From Dryococelus australis (lineage: Eukaryota; Arthropoda; Insecta; Phasmatodea; Phasmatidae): 64,000 bases of DNA. Location of the stretch: assembly GCA_029891345.1 (NCBI GenBank), contig CM056993.1, forward strand, positions 276,846,016 through 276,910,015, written 5' to 3'. The notes beneath the pieces are model-generated. The model was not told the origin of the DNA and did no database searches. It was given only the letters and a program-made list of their open reading frames with translations. This document shows positions 35,272 to 47,182 of this stretch, one piece after another. The position numbers and the translations under genes are program-made. The first letter of the stretch is position 1. Every line of letters begins with the position of its first letter.

Positions 35272-36305
35272 TGTGTGTGTGTGTGGCTCGTTTAACAAAT
35301 GTTCTGTATGTCGCTATTTATGCAAGTATAGTATTAGTATATGTGTGTATGTAGCTATGTTTATTCAAGTATGTGTGTCAACGCACAAGTCTTTGTCGTT
35401 TCGTTTTAATTTGATTTAAAAGTATTTCCAAATATGTATGTGAGGCGAGGCGAGTCTCATATGTTGGTACATCAGTTTTGAATTTATTGCCATGAATATT
35501 TGATCTTCTGTCTTGCAACGATTTGTGTTTGTCTGTGTACGTGGAGAGAGCTACTGTATGTCGATCATTGCAGCAAAAAATAAATGCATATATATTTGTA
35601 ACCATATACAGTACGTTTTTTATTTTGTTACTTACCATTGATATTATAGTGGTAGCATATATATATATAATCACCTGTATAGTGAAGGTAACATACATAT
35701 TACTCATACAGCTGCTTGTTTTCCTTAAAAGTTCCCAGTACAGTAAAGGTAACATTATTCACTGTAGAGAGAGAGAGAGAGACTGTGTACATACACGAAA
35801 CACAAGTACCTTGAATGGTAACATATACATATAACATGTACGCTGGAGGCTGCAACCACTAAGTCTGTAGGGGGGGGGGAGAGAGAGAGAGAGAAGGTGG
35901 GTGTCATACAGGCTCCTTAAGTGTTATTCCGACGTTCGTGGGTGCGACTGTCTCCTCTGCACAAGTGGTGGGGAGGTGGAGCTCTCCCTCCCTCCATTCT
36001 GTGCGAGCATGCAATGTATAAAAGTGCCACCAACCTGTAGTCCGTCCACGTCCAAAGTTAATTGTGATCAGCCAGCTCGTTCTGGTGTAGCCTGTTTGTT
36101 TGCTGCCATACGCTGTCTTCACCTACGCACATCGTAATTGCCCATACTTCGCATCCAATGCTTGTGGCAAGTGTATCATTTGCATCTCTGTGCTAGTTTC
36201 CCGGCAGATTTAACACATGTATTTAATTTTGTTTGCTCATGAGTGTAATCGTCACTTGTTGTCTAGCTACATTAGCACGCGTGTATGTCTGTATGCTACT
36301 CGTTA
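35231..36305. other. Polinton interior with simple repeats
   Basis: GA and GT tracts at 35,232-35,284, 35,767-35,782 and 35,871-35,895. No coding region is recognised. Confidence 0.5.
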
Positions 36306-36540
36306 TAGGCCGTTCACGGTAAAGTGAGCACTTTTGAGGCCTTAGTTACTTTTTTCTTTCAGTCATCTTTTATCCTCTGACCACATTTATAAATAAATAT
36401 TGCCTTGTAAGTAATAAACAGTGTGCGTATATTCCACTGCACTCGGAAGTAATGTCTAAAGCTAAAATAAAATATATTTTTCGACCATTATTCCAAATGA
36501 GAGGGCTTTCAAAAGTGCTCACTTTACCGTGAACAGCCTT
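36306..36540 (+). mobile_element. Short TA-MITE, copy 4, inside the Polinton
   Basis: The best-preserved short copy, 235 bp. It starts TAGGCCGTTCACGGTAAAG, ends CAGCCTT, and has perfect TA flanks (36,304-36,305 and 36,541-36,542). Confidence 0.92.
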
Positions 36541-37137
36541 TACCTACTTGCACAAGCCGGTCATTGGGCGCCGACAGACAGGCGGGGAGGACCCTGCAGT
36601 CAATGGGCGAGCGTGCACACAGACGGGAAGCCGCGAGTGCGTGTACATAGGGGAGGGAGATGGCCACGACCATGCATTCTGCTAGTGAGGGCGTGCCATT
36701 CGCTGGTCTCTGTTGGGGTGGGGGACGAATTATGTCAATGAATCCCGCTGGCGGTGGCCTTCCCAGGCCCTTCTATAGGTGGGGGGACCTGTATAGTCAT
36801 GCCCCCTTTGCAGACAGGGCCGTGGAGGTGAGGGCCTACAAAATAGAAACAAAATGCACCATCCCGTCATAACTTAATGCTCCCTCATGGGTCGACGGCA
36901 GATTCCTATCTATTTACAGAACTTTTTTAATGTATGTTGTTACCATGGCACAGCACAGTTAATGCAGCACACACACTCTGTAACGTACCTAACTGCTACT
37001 AACATTATTCATATTAGGGGGACGCACGAGTGGCAGTGTTGGTGATTGAAGTTAGATATTTCACTAAGAACAAAAAAATTTATGTACACCCAGGCTGCAT
37101 ATATATGCCATTACACACACAAACACGCGCGTGCACA

Positions 37138-37172
<35 letters not shown>

Positions 37173-37609
37173 GCTGTACTAGGCCAGAGGGCTGCATTCA
37201 TATGGTGTCTGAGACTATGCAGTACGAGGTAGGGATGGACTGTGAGCACACAGAGTGAAACCTGCCGAAGTTTCTCCCATACAGCTTTCCCTTCAAATAG
37301 CATGGTATAGTTCAAGTAGTAGTATGGACGTTAGGTGATTAATTTATGCCCCTTGTGTGTGGGAGGGTATTCGATCGATCAGTATGGCTTGCTCTTGTGT
37401 GTGCAGACCCATGAGTGTTTGCAGCTGGAAATGACAGTGCATGTCTAGTGGCTACATGTAGCTCCCTGCAGTGCAGGGTAGGGATGATGCTGTGATGGAA
37501 TGGAATGGCATACAGGGAGCACCTCGTGTGGACCTTTTTTTTCATTTGCACGTTACCTATATTGTGTTGGGGTACTCGATCGATACATCTTGTGGGTGCA
37601 TTATGCTAG
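36541..37609. other. Polinton interior, unassigned
   Basis: A GC-rich patch lies at 36,550-36,800 and a (CA)n tract at about 37,111-37,170. No recognised gene. Confidence 0.5.
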
Positions 37610-40600
37610 ATGTGCGGCATGGAAACATCGTGTTTTCAGGCTAACTTAGTGGTATGCATTTTTCCCATTCCCTCCTGGTCGTCCGGCATCGAGTGGTCCT
37701 TAGCACATTCTGTCAGACTGGCCAGTCGAGACATCCTTCGTTGTTGGGTTTCCTCCATTTCTTCTTCTACAGCCTATGTGGATTCATGCCGTTATTCAAT
37801 TCCATCTTTCCCTTATTTTACATCAGATTCGCAGTCATCATCCATTTCTTCTTTGTCTTCCACATCACAGCCATCTCCATTACCTAACACACCTATGATG
37901 CGGACACCTGAACTGCAGTGTGGGTTCTGTGATTGGCTGTTTACCGATCATCGCAATGGCTTGCACCATGATCATAATTGTGGGTTCAACCCTCTCAGGG
38001 CCATGCTTCTCATGTGCGAGAGGTGCAGGGCATCATTTGCCCACACAGATGACATGCACAGACATCTAACCACATGTACTGGTGTTATCCAGTGGCCTGA
38101 AAAAACTCATTGCGCATTTTGCAACCAAAGTTTCACTCACACTGGGAATGCAATGCAAGGCGATATGAACATGGCTACTGGATGAACACTGATGCTGAAA
38201 CCCTGGAATGTGACAAGAGTGGAGACAATTCACTAAATATAACAGTTTGAGAGCACACAGTGTCAAATGCAATGGTTCCACTGCTCCTCCAGCAAAGCAT
38301 CAGTGTACTGATACTGCCTCCCCCCCCCCCCCCACACACACACACAGCTCGACCATTTAATTCCTGCCCGCCTCATTGCAGCAGATGGCAGGTCTTGTCG
38401 CAGAGTGCAGAGTAGCCATCGGTGCTGGTAAGGCCAATGCCTATGGCTTTGTGCAGGCGGAGAATGCCTTTCGAGGTACAATTGTAACATACATGTTCGA
38501 GAATACCTCGAGCGAGGCAACATATATTTGCAGCTACCTGGAGAACACGAAAGAGAGTATTATCAGTCAGCTGGAGAATGAAATCGACGACAGAGGTGCA
38601 GTTAAATTTAATATATTTCTTGAATTTCTGTATGGCAAGCGAACCCCATGACAGCAAACCGTACCCCTCTACAATGTTTTAGACACTGAGGCCAGTGTTG
38701 AGGCAAGTATACGGAAGGTCTGTCAGGAGGAAGACGAGTATATGGGGAAGAGAAGTAGCTGAACCCTCACCTATGTGGAATGTCTTCAACTCAGAATCAA
38801 TATGCTGGACCCACTGAGAGCCTCGTCGTACATCGATTTACTAACCAGCATAAATGCCAGAGAAGCCATCATTAATCCTCAGAACAACGATTATCGATGC
38901 TTCATGTGGGCGATCCTGTCAAGGTTCATGGAAGCCTTGCACCCTGAATGCATCGACCAGCAGTATTATGCTCTTGAGGTATGATTCGATTTCAATGGGT
39001 TAGAGTTTCTCACTCCTCTGTGCCAAATACTGCTGTTCGAGAGAAACAATTCAGGGATCAGCATAAACGTATATGCTCTCGACGAAAATAACAAGGTGGT
39101 TCCTATATGCATGTCGAAGCACGAACTGGCCCAGCACTTCGACTTCCTCCTAATGATAATGTAAAACAAGTACTCACATTATTACTACATAAAACATTTA
39201 TCCTGCCTGATACATTCGCAGGTAACATCACACAGAGAGATGGTGCACATCTGCAAGCAATGTCTCAAGAGGTACGATAATCGACCTCGAGCGATGGGGC
39301 TTACAGGTGCCGAGACATTGGCCATGCACAAGAGGTACTGTAACAAGCACATGCCAGTCTGTACCTATATACCTCATCCAGAGACCAACAACAAGCCTCC
39401 TGGGCTCAAGGTTGCCAACTACCAGAATGCCAACAAAGAACATATAGAGGTTTATGCTGACTTTGATGCTGTTAGTCCCGGTACAGTTGTGCATGCCAAA
39501 CCCAGATATCTCATATATGTACAGGTATCAAAAACATGAATAGTACAGTTATGGTATTTACATCAAAATAGATGATAGTATGAATTCTGCCTCAAAGACA
39601 TCCCAACGTCATCATGGCGTTGGTATATATCGAGGGGAAGATGATGCACAGAAGTTAACAGAAGAGATTGTTCACATTGGCAATCAGGTGAAAGATATTT
39701 ACACTCAGTCTGAGCCTATGATAGAGCTAACAAGTGATGAGAAGATCGCCTATTCTCTAGCCAGTGCCTGCTGCTACTGTTTCAGTACCTTCACTCAAGT
39801 GAACTGTAAAGTGCCTGATCACTACCATTTTACCGGCAACTACATTGGGGCAGCATGTAATAATTGTAACATGCTTTGTTGTCTCCCCAAGAGATTGCCT
39901 ATATTCTTCCACAATCTTACCTACAACAGAAACTTTATAATTAAGCAGCTGGGCTATGATACACAGGAAACATACATTATCCTGCACACTGACGAGAAAC
40001 ATATCACCTTCAGTAAATGTGTAAGCGACACATTCACCTTACAGTTTATCGACACGTTTAGATTAATGTCTACCAGCCTCACAATGCTCTTACAGAACCT
40101 GCCATCATCTGAGTTCAAGGTCATTGCACAGTTCTTCACTCCAATAAGCTCGAGTTGGTGAACAGGAAGGGTCTTTCCCTATGATTATGTGGACTGTCTG
40201 GCAAAACTTGACGAGACACAGCTACTGCCCATTGAGGATTTCTATAACCACCTCATTGACAGCAACATCAGTCTCTACGACTGTCAGGATGCTCAGATGG
40301 TATGTAAGAGGTTTAACTGTCGTAAATTAGGAAACTACAGTGACCTCTACCTCAAGATAGATGTACTGCTGTTGTGCGACGTGTTTGAGAACTTCTGAGC
40401 ACTGTGCCTGTCGTGTATAGACTAGACTGTGTCCGGTATGTGAGTGTCCCCAGATTCTCATTCTATGTCATGCTTAAGAAGATAAATATAGAACTTAAGT
40501 TTATTAGTGGCTACTATGTACATTTATTAATCGAGGGTGGTATCCAGGGAGAGGTTACTCAATCCATAGAGGCATTTAAATTCCTAACAATAAGGATGGG

Positions 40601-41800
40601 CCTCCAGTATGTAGATGCCAATAATTTGAATGGTTGGGCTATGTAACTGACTGCCTTACTCTGGCTTCTAGCGGACTGGCACAGATATCGACATCATGAC
40701 CATGTCCGACACTAATAATGTGGGATACATACTGGAGGTGGATGTTGGATACCCTGCCAAACTCCACGAGACTCACAAGGGCCTCCTGTTCCTGGCTGTG
40801 GACGAGTACCCTCCTGGATCCAAACAAACTAAACTCATCACCATGCTTGAACCTAAATCCAATAACATCATACATTATATTACCTTAAAGCAGGTGATTG
40901 GTCATGAGTTATGGCTCACAAAAATACATCGAATACTGCAGTTCAATCAGAAGGCAAGACTGCAGCCCTACATAGCACTGAATATGTAGATGCACAAGAC
41001 AGCCACAAACGAGTTCGAAAAAGACTTTTATAAACACACGAATAAAGCTACGTCCGGGAAACTCATGGGAAACAAGAGGAAGCATCAATGTATGGAACTC
41101 ATGTGCATGGAATGACATGCCAAGATAATTATTGCTGAGCCCTCATATAAATGTCGAATTCTATTCAATAAAACACTATCTCTTTTAAACTGGATCATGA
41201 AAATATCCTTCTCCATAAACCTATTTATGTGGAATTTGCAGTACTCGACCAGTCAAAAACCCTCATGTACAGGTTTCATTACAATGTCATGCAACCTAGG
41301 TGTGATAGAAGCCAGAGTTGATCTACATGGACATGGATTCCTTTGTAGAACAGATAGGGACAGACTATTTCTACATGGATCTTGCCTCAGACACAACACG
41401 CATGTCTGAGTTCTACACGAGCAACAACTCACCAACCTATCTGTGTTATTCACCCACCAACAAAAAGGTGATTGGTAAATCTAAGGATGAGTATGGTGGG
41501 GATGATATGATCGAGTTTGTTTAACTGATGGCCAAGCTCTACACGTACCAGTGCACTAGCAAGGTGTTTAACTGGTCAAGGGAATCCAAAAATGCATAGT
41601 TAACAATCATATGACATTTGAAGATTATAACAATGTACTGATGAACCAGCAGGTAATGAGTAATTGTGAATAATATTCAGTCACACAATCATGTTGTTTA
41701 TAGTCAATGTTCCAACAAATTTTGTGGATGGACAACAAACACAAGATCCTGGACAATGGCATTCAAACCATTGGTTATGGTTATGGTTATCATGGATGGA
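37610..41800 (+). pseudogene. Protein-primed family B DNA polymerase of the Polinton-like element (fossil)
   Basis: The region encodes, in order, a serine/proline-rich stretch, C2H2/CCHC-like fingers (CERCRASFAHTDDMHRHL), the NDYRCFMWAILS block seen before the exonuclease domain of these polymerases, a CKQCL finger, exonuclease-like sequence with FHNLTYNRNFI and FIDTFRLMS, then polymerase-domain sequence with VGYILEVDVGYP and LTKIHRILQFNQ, and finally a DNGIQTIGYG end block. Such polymerases replicate Polintons and adintovirus-like elements using a terminal protein as primer. The frame is broken about ten or more times. A host replicative polymerase is unlikely because the layout and finger-rich N-terminus are of the viral/Polinton type. 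Confidence 0.85.
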
Positions 41801-41896
41801 TCCTTATGGTTATCATGGATGATGTTGTTCTGTATATGTAAGTACTTCTGGGACACACATGTATCATCACATATGTGTCTGTCCCCAGGAGAGCAT

Positions 41897-43184
41897 CAGG
41901 GGTCGGGATGCATAGTAAGAGGTCAAGGATGGTGCCAGTTATTTCGCTGCCCTGTGCAAAATTCTAATTGCCACCCCGCCCCCTAACTTTTCTTTTTCGC
42001 GAAATAGAATTCAATCCCCGTAATTGGAAAATATAAAATCTAAGCACACAACTACAATTATTATTAGCCCTAACATACAGTAGTAGTAGTATGTAACATA
42101 TTATTTTACCTACAGTATTGATTGTTTCTGCTGTAAGCTCTTTATTTAAAGTAAGCCTACTAACTACTTAGTCTTGAAGAACACAATAAACATTTTTTCC
42201 AAAAATAAAACCAATGGTATCATCAAGAATCAAAAGTTGTGTATTACAAGTTATGACAGATGACATTAAAATCTTGCAATAGAGGCCTACCATAATTTAT
42301 CCCTTTAGCTAATTGAAAAATGCTTAAAATAATGTTTCCACCATGTTACAAATGATAGAAATAGGAAGTAGCATTGGTTGATTAAAAATAAAGAAACAAT
42401 TAAAACATGTTAAACTCTACTTTATTTCAATTGTCATACTTAAAACTTTGAAAATTATTCTTACTGTTTTTATATGGCTCATAACAAAAAGCATTTAAAA
42501 AAAGTTATTTTGATAAAAATGAATATTACAAAAAAATCATTGACTAGTTATAGTTGCTTCAAATTCTTCAAAAAAGACTCTTAAATAATATATTTAACAT
42601 ATTTTATAAAACAACAACAAACAAAAATATTTTGTAACTATCATAGTTTTAATGACACATTTACCTTTGCTTTAATAGCAGCAAAGTATTTTACTAAATC
42701 AGAATAGTTTAACTTTTCACCCAGTTTGTGTTCAATTGAAATTTTTGCCAAATCATTTAGCAGTGTTTCATACATCATAAATCTTAAGTAGATCTTGATT
42801 AATTTGAGCTTTGAGAAACTGTGTTCTCCACTAGCTAGTGCGATTGGGAGAGTCAATAATATTCTGAGTGCAACTGAGACATTTGGTGCAAAATCATTTA
42901 CCAATGTATATTTTAATACTTCCATCAACGTTGACATATCTTATATAACTTTACATAGCACTTTCGGTATATCTGTAAGTTTGTTACGACAGGGTAAAGA
43001 GTAATAATTGTGTTGTTTAAAACTTAATGTCTTAGAGAAATTCGCAGTAAGACATACGGTAAACAGTGGATTTTCGTTTCGATTTTTATTTTTATTTCCC
43101 CCGTCGATTTCCCGCCATGCCACTCCCTTTGGCCTGCTACCTTGTACACTTGCACGGATTGCACCCCTGGTCTCGCCGACCCTG
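41897..43184 (-). mobile_element. Internally deleted hAT transposon inside the Polinton
   Basis: The ends are CAGGGGTCGGGATG (41,897) and, in reverse, CAGGGTCGGCGAGACC (ending 43,184). Subterminal CTGCCCTGTGCAAAATTCTA resembles ends of hAT elements of the ZMYM-like group. Only the C-terminal transposase remains between them. At about 1.3 kb most of the gene is gone. A clean 8-bp target duplication was not found, so the exact left end could be some 27 bases further right. Confidence 0.7.
42641..42937 (-). pseudogene. hAT transposase, C-terminal dimerisation domain
   Basis: An open frame of 98 codons reads FAPNVSVALRILLTLPIALA, then SGEHSFSKLKLIKIYLRFMM and LNDLAKISIEHKL. This is the hAT dimerisation domain, in which SGE-SFSKLK and L-LAxISIEH are diagnostic. 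It ends at a stop at 42,641. A full hAT transposase has about 600-800 residues, so this is the last one-seventh or so. There are no stops inside the piece, which suggests a later arrival than the Polinton polymerase around it. Its closest known relatives are the zinc-finger MYM-type-like transposases. Confidence 0.88.
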
Positions 43185-43288
43185 TAGTTCGTCGCCCAGT
43201 GCTTGTCGAAGCTGAAGCGCCTCCACTTTCCGCTCCCACAACGAGTGATGTGTGCGATGATTTATTCCTCTTATGTTTTTTTTCCGGC

Positions 43289-43650
43289 AGCATACTATAG
43301 CTCATGCAAGAGCCATATTCATATTGCCAGGTATATGTTGACAATGGATGGTGGCGTTCTGTAGCCCGTGCAAGAGGTATCTTTATCTTGTCAGGTATGA
43401 AACCAATATGTCCTGCTGTGTGTACTATTTCTGCAATCACTCGAGTACGTATATGTGCATTGTTCCAATTACGTGCTTTCTTCCAGTAGCATTCTGTAGC
43501 ACATGCAAGAGTCCTATTCGTCTTGCCAGGAGTGTTGGTGTTGATGGATGATGATGCTGTTGAATGGTGGCATGCTGTAACCCGTGCAAGAGGTATACTT
43601 ATCTTGCCAGGCATGCTACCTATATGTCGTGATGTTTGTACTATTTAACA
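43289..43650. repeat. Nested tandem repeat in the Polinton interior
   Basis: Four units of about 48 bp (core CGTGCAAGAGGTATA-TTATCTTGCCAGG) start near 43,289, 43,353, 43,488 and 43,569. Units 1-2 and 3-4, with their spacers, form a higher-order dimer of about 160-200 bp. After units 2 and 4 the trailing sequence also matches (ATATGTC-TG-TGT-TGTACTATTT). Confidence 0.85.
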
Positions 43651-44154
43651 TTCCACCGTAACTCATGCACATACTTATGAACTGGATTTGTTATCTATAT
43701 TGGGTCTCAGACCTGGGATTTATAGCCACTTCTTGGGGGACTCAAAGATTATCCTAGCGAGGGTTGTGAATATGAAATGGGATTTTTTGTATTACACTAG
43801 CACTGCAGTAACTGGAGTCGAATAGTACTTGCATTTACTCTTTACTTCAGCATTGCCCCCCTTTCTCTCTTCCTCTACCTCTACTGCACTCTTTTTCTGT
43901 GGCTGTCATCTTTCTGTGCATTCCTTAGTCCGCTTTTAATTTTTTTTGGTGGAAGTTTTTCCTTTCTGACGACTCATAAGCCACCTACCTGTACACTATT
44001 CTTACGACAGTACTGGGGTTTTTCACTATGCAGTCATGCTCACATGTTTGCATAACGAATCATCCTGGTTGTGTTTGGTGGTGTAGTGTACAGCCCTGGT
44101 CACAAGTCCGGGAGCCGTGCACATGCCCATGGCCATGCAGATGGTGAAGTGTGG
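43651..44154. other. Polinton interior, right, unassigned
   Basis: AT- and pyrimidine-rich sequence with no recognised gene. Confidence 0.5.
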
Positions 44155-45556
44155 GGGCGAGTGATATGCAGTGGCAGGAGGTAGTATATACTGTTTCGCC
44201 CTGTGCTGGCATGTTGCGTGTGTATACACAGTTTCATCATAGGTTGGCGACTTTAACACTAATTTTTAATATGGTCATTTATTTCTATTTTTGCTTTTAT
44301 AGCATGACTGACACGTGATATATTAGGATTCGCGACCAGTCTGCAACCTGCAGCCTGGTCTGTGAAGGAACTATTTCAATATAACTTTTACTTGTACAAA
44401 ATGTGTAAGCAAGCACATGTGTGGTGCCTGCAATTTTTTCCTATGTGTATTCATTATTAAACATCCTGTTTATCGCGATAACAAGTTTATTATCTGGGGA
44501 GTGTGTAGGCCGATGCGAGTATTTACTTTATTTCTTCTCCAAACTATGCAATGGCAATTTTTATATATAATGTCGGGGGCCTGTCCGAATATCCAGGATG
44601 GTAATACCTATATTCCAGATTCAACATACTCTTCCCCAAGATGTCACAGTGGTGAGACTGTCAAGATGCTAGACTGCCAACCCAATAGGTGCCGGAAGGA
44701 TCCCTGGTCCTCCAGCATTTTTGAGCACTGAATAGCAGATGAGTATGGGCGAGGGTCACGCCTACTGCACACCAGACTTCGTCCTTAAAGCAGATTCCCA
44801 CCTGTCATCTTGGATTTATGGAATTGTTGCGATACTATGGAAATACAGTTTTCTATCTTGTTTTTTTGGAATGATAAAACACAGAGCATTGCCTAGTGCA
44901 TTGCCTGAAGTCAGTCTTTCTTGATTACTGCTAATATCGTCATGTTTGTAATCATTCACAGGAAATAATCTCTCATGTTTCGCCTCCACAGTTACCAGCT
45001 AAAAATTAATAAATGTAGTGAAGTTGTGGCAGTTTAATTACGTTTGGGACACTGTTATTTAGGATATGTCATGCGGGAAATTTCAATACACCTTCTGAAA
45101 TAGAAGTTTTAGTGGAAAATCGATAAATCCAAGATAGTGGGTGGGAACCTGCCTTAAGCGCTGCGCCTAGCGGTATACTTCAGAAGTGAAGATGGTGGAA
45201 CCAGACGACAGCGAAGGTGCTGCGCTCTAGCAGACGATGTGGAGACAACGATGTCTCTGGCGGGTGGTAGGGGAAGTGTGGGTGTGTGGTTGGTGGTGCG
45301 CTCTGGTGGTGAATGGGAGAAGTGAAGCTGGCGAAACCCCTGATGGGCGTAGCGAGAAACATAGATGGCAGCAGCGGGTGATTGATGTGCGCGTGATTGA
45401 CGTGTAAGATATTAGCATATTCGCGATTAGCATTGGCATCATTAGCATAGCTAGAATTAGCATAAGCAAATTCGTGACATCAACCAAGATAGCGGTCGTG
45501 TGTCCACGTGTCCACATCCAGCATCCTGGTTCCCGAATCACCCTTTTCCATATACT
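44155..45556 (-). repeat. Right terminal inverted repeat of the Polinton-like element
   Basis: The inverse of 32,487-33,530. It is longer than the left arm because of the 365-bp MITE at 44,789-45,153. Without that insert the two arms are nearly equal in length. Confidence 0.9.
44789..45153. mobile_element. TTAA MITE inside the right Polinton arm
   Basis: TTAA flanks both sides (44,785-44,788 and 45,154-45,157). The ends AGCAGATTCCCACC and, in reverse, GGCAGGTTCCCACC continue as inverted repeats through TATCTTGGATTTAT. The left Polinton arm near 32,895 reads GCTGAAGGACGAAG with no insert, so it shows the empty site with a single T(G/T)AA. The element is 365 bp, non-coding and piggyBac-like by target choice. 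Confidence 0.93.
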
Positions 45557-45562
45557 ATCGAT

Positions 45563-46610
45563 TCAAGCCAACTCACTGGAAATGTCACTTTCTAATATCT
45601 GATTATATGTGTGGTCAGATGAGGGTTGTATGCGACAGCTGATTACATTAGTGTGTTTTAACACTTTGTAAATGGGTGGTACCCTGCATACCCAGGATAC
45701 TCATTAGTCATCACACCGATGTGTCCGATGTACATCGATGGAGAAATGGGTGATTTTCAGCATTTCTGGTGGCCAGTCAACAATAGTATAAGCCAGTTCC
45801 TGGTAAATCGGCACTTATTAAAACCTTCCTGCCCACTGAGTCAGTGGTGTCCACACACATTTTTAGGAGAGAGCAATCGAAAAAACAGGGGAAATAATTT
45901 TTTGGGAAGGGGGTGGTAAGAGGGGTGGGAGAATCGCTATCAAATTCAGAGATTTGCTAATGGCCACATAAAAACTTGGGGTCTAGTGGGTTTCTCTTCC
46001 TGGATTTTTTTAGTTCTCAAGTTTAAAATTTAGCAGTAATTAAACTTATTTTATAAAAAAAACAGCATGTTCCTCTTGATACTAATTAATTTTATGAGCA
46101 AAACTGTGCAACTTCATTTTTCAAATTTGAAAATTTTATTTAGCTGGAAGAATGCATAAATTATGAAAATAAAAAATATACAAATTTGCAGATTTCCTTC
46201 ATGCAAGGCCAATGAGGCATGGAAGATGCTTTCAATCTGACACTATCATACTCCGATAACTATTCAAAAATTCTAACTCTTGGGGGATGCAATCACCCCG
46301 ATCGTCCTCCCCTTTCCCTGGTGAGTGAGCCCCTTCACTGAGTAACATTTCACACCCGCATGTAAAAATAGTGTATTTATGACAAACAAGCGATGTTTGT
46401 ACACTCTAAATTAGACATTGTTAAAAATACTCCAAATCGGTTAGTTCGAATAAAGATCTGTTAAAACTGCTCCACTGGATCACTAAAGTTCTCCTGAATA
46501 GTTTAGTAACTTGTATTCACAGACATAACGGTGATGTCTCCTGATACATAATGTATGTGAAAAACATCTAGAATGTATCGCAAAGTACTCTAAGAAATTT
46601 TGGGTAAGTA
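45563..46610. other. Unassigned sequence between the two polymerase fossils
   Basis: No gene, terminal repeat or known element is recognised. Confidence 0.5.
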
Positions 46611-46654
46611 GGTGTGAGTGAGAGTATCAGTGCAGGGGACTAGTTCTATGTGTA

Positions 46655-46722
46655 TGAGAGAGATAGAGAGTATGACAGAGAGAGAGGGGGGAGAGAGAGA
46701 GAAACAGAAAGAGAGACATAGA
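46655..46722. repeat. GA-rich microsatellite
   Basis: An imperfect GAGA tract. Confidence 0.85.
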
Positions 46723-46810
46723 GATTTTTCAAGTATTTATAAGATTCAGTAAATTTTACTTCTAAAATGCATGATTGTATAGTTGCAAGAGTATTGCATG
46801 TTTAATTTCA

Positions 46811-47030
46811 TAGTGTAAAATATTTGAATTTTAAGAATTAAAAAAAATTGTCCAGATTATAGCGTAAAATGTTTGAATTTTATGAATTAAAAACAAATGT
46901 TTAAATTTTAAGAATAAAAAAGTTTAGTTTATAGAGTAACATGTTTGAATTTGAAAAATAAAAAAAAGTTTGAGTTATAAGAATTTTTTAAAATGTTTAG
47001 TTTGTAGTGTAAAATGTTTGAATTTTAGAC
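46811..47030. repeat. AT-rich tandem repeat of about 70 bp
   Basis: About three and a half units, each beginning TAGTGTAAAATGTTTGAATT and followed by AAGAATTAAAAAA-like and GTTTAGTTTA-like segments. They start near 46,811, 46,860, 46,932 and 47,006. The repeat lies directly upstream of the second polymerase fossil. Confidence 0.75.
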
Positions 47031-47182
47031 AAGTCTTTTAAGTTCTTTGAGAGTAACAGAGTAAATCCCCTTGCTAAAAATATCGTAATTAAACTTATTT
47101 TCTAAAAATTTATAAAAATGTTTTTACACTGTAAATTATTTTGACGGTGTATCACTACTTAAAAGTTTTAACTTTGGTGAAA

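Larger units (their letters stand above)
32487..45556 (+). mobile_element. Fossil Polinton/Maverick-like element
   Basis: This 13-kb span is bounded by inverted repeats of about 1 kb. The outer termini read AGTAGATGGAAAAGG on the left and, in reverse, AGTATATGGAAAAGG on the right. The AG start, long arms and size fit Polintons. The 6-base flanks ATCCCT and ATCGAT match at 4 of 6 positions, as expected of an old 6-bp target duplication. Inside is a family B DNA polymerase gene of the protein-primed type. No integrase, capsid, packaging ATPase or protease could be recognised. The polymerase has on the order of ten or more breaks, so the element is dead. By eye, arm identity varies from about 80% to about 95% between patches, suggesting considerable age. 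A SINE, a TA-MITE, a hAT and a TTAA MITE are nested within it. Confidence 0.85.

Noticed and set aside
37111-37170. CRISPR-like or regulatory array
   Set aside because: It is a simple (CA)n microsatellite. No CRISPR array exists in the window, and none is expected in nuclear DNA.
37610-41800. Host replicative family B polymerase (delta, epsilon or zeta)
   Set aside because: Domain order, N-terminal fingers and motif wording are of the protein-primed Polinton/virus type, and it sits between Polinton arms.
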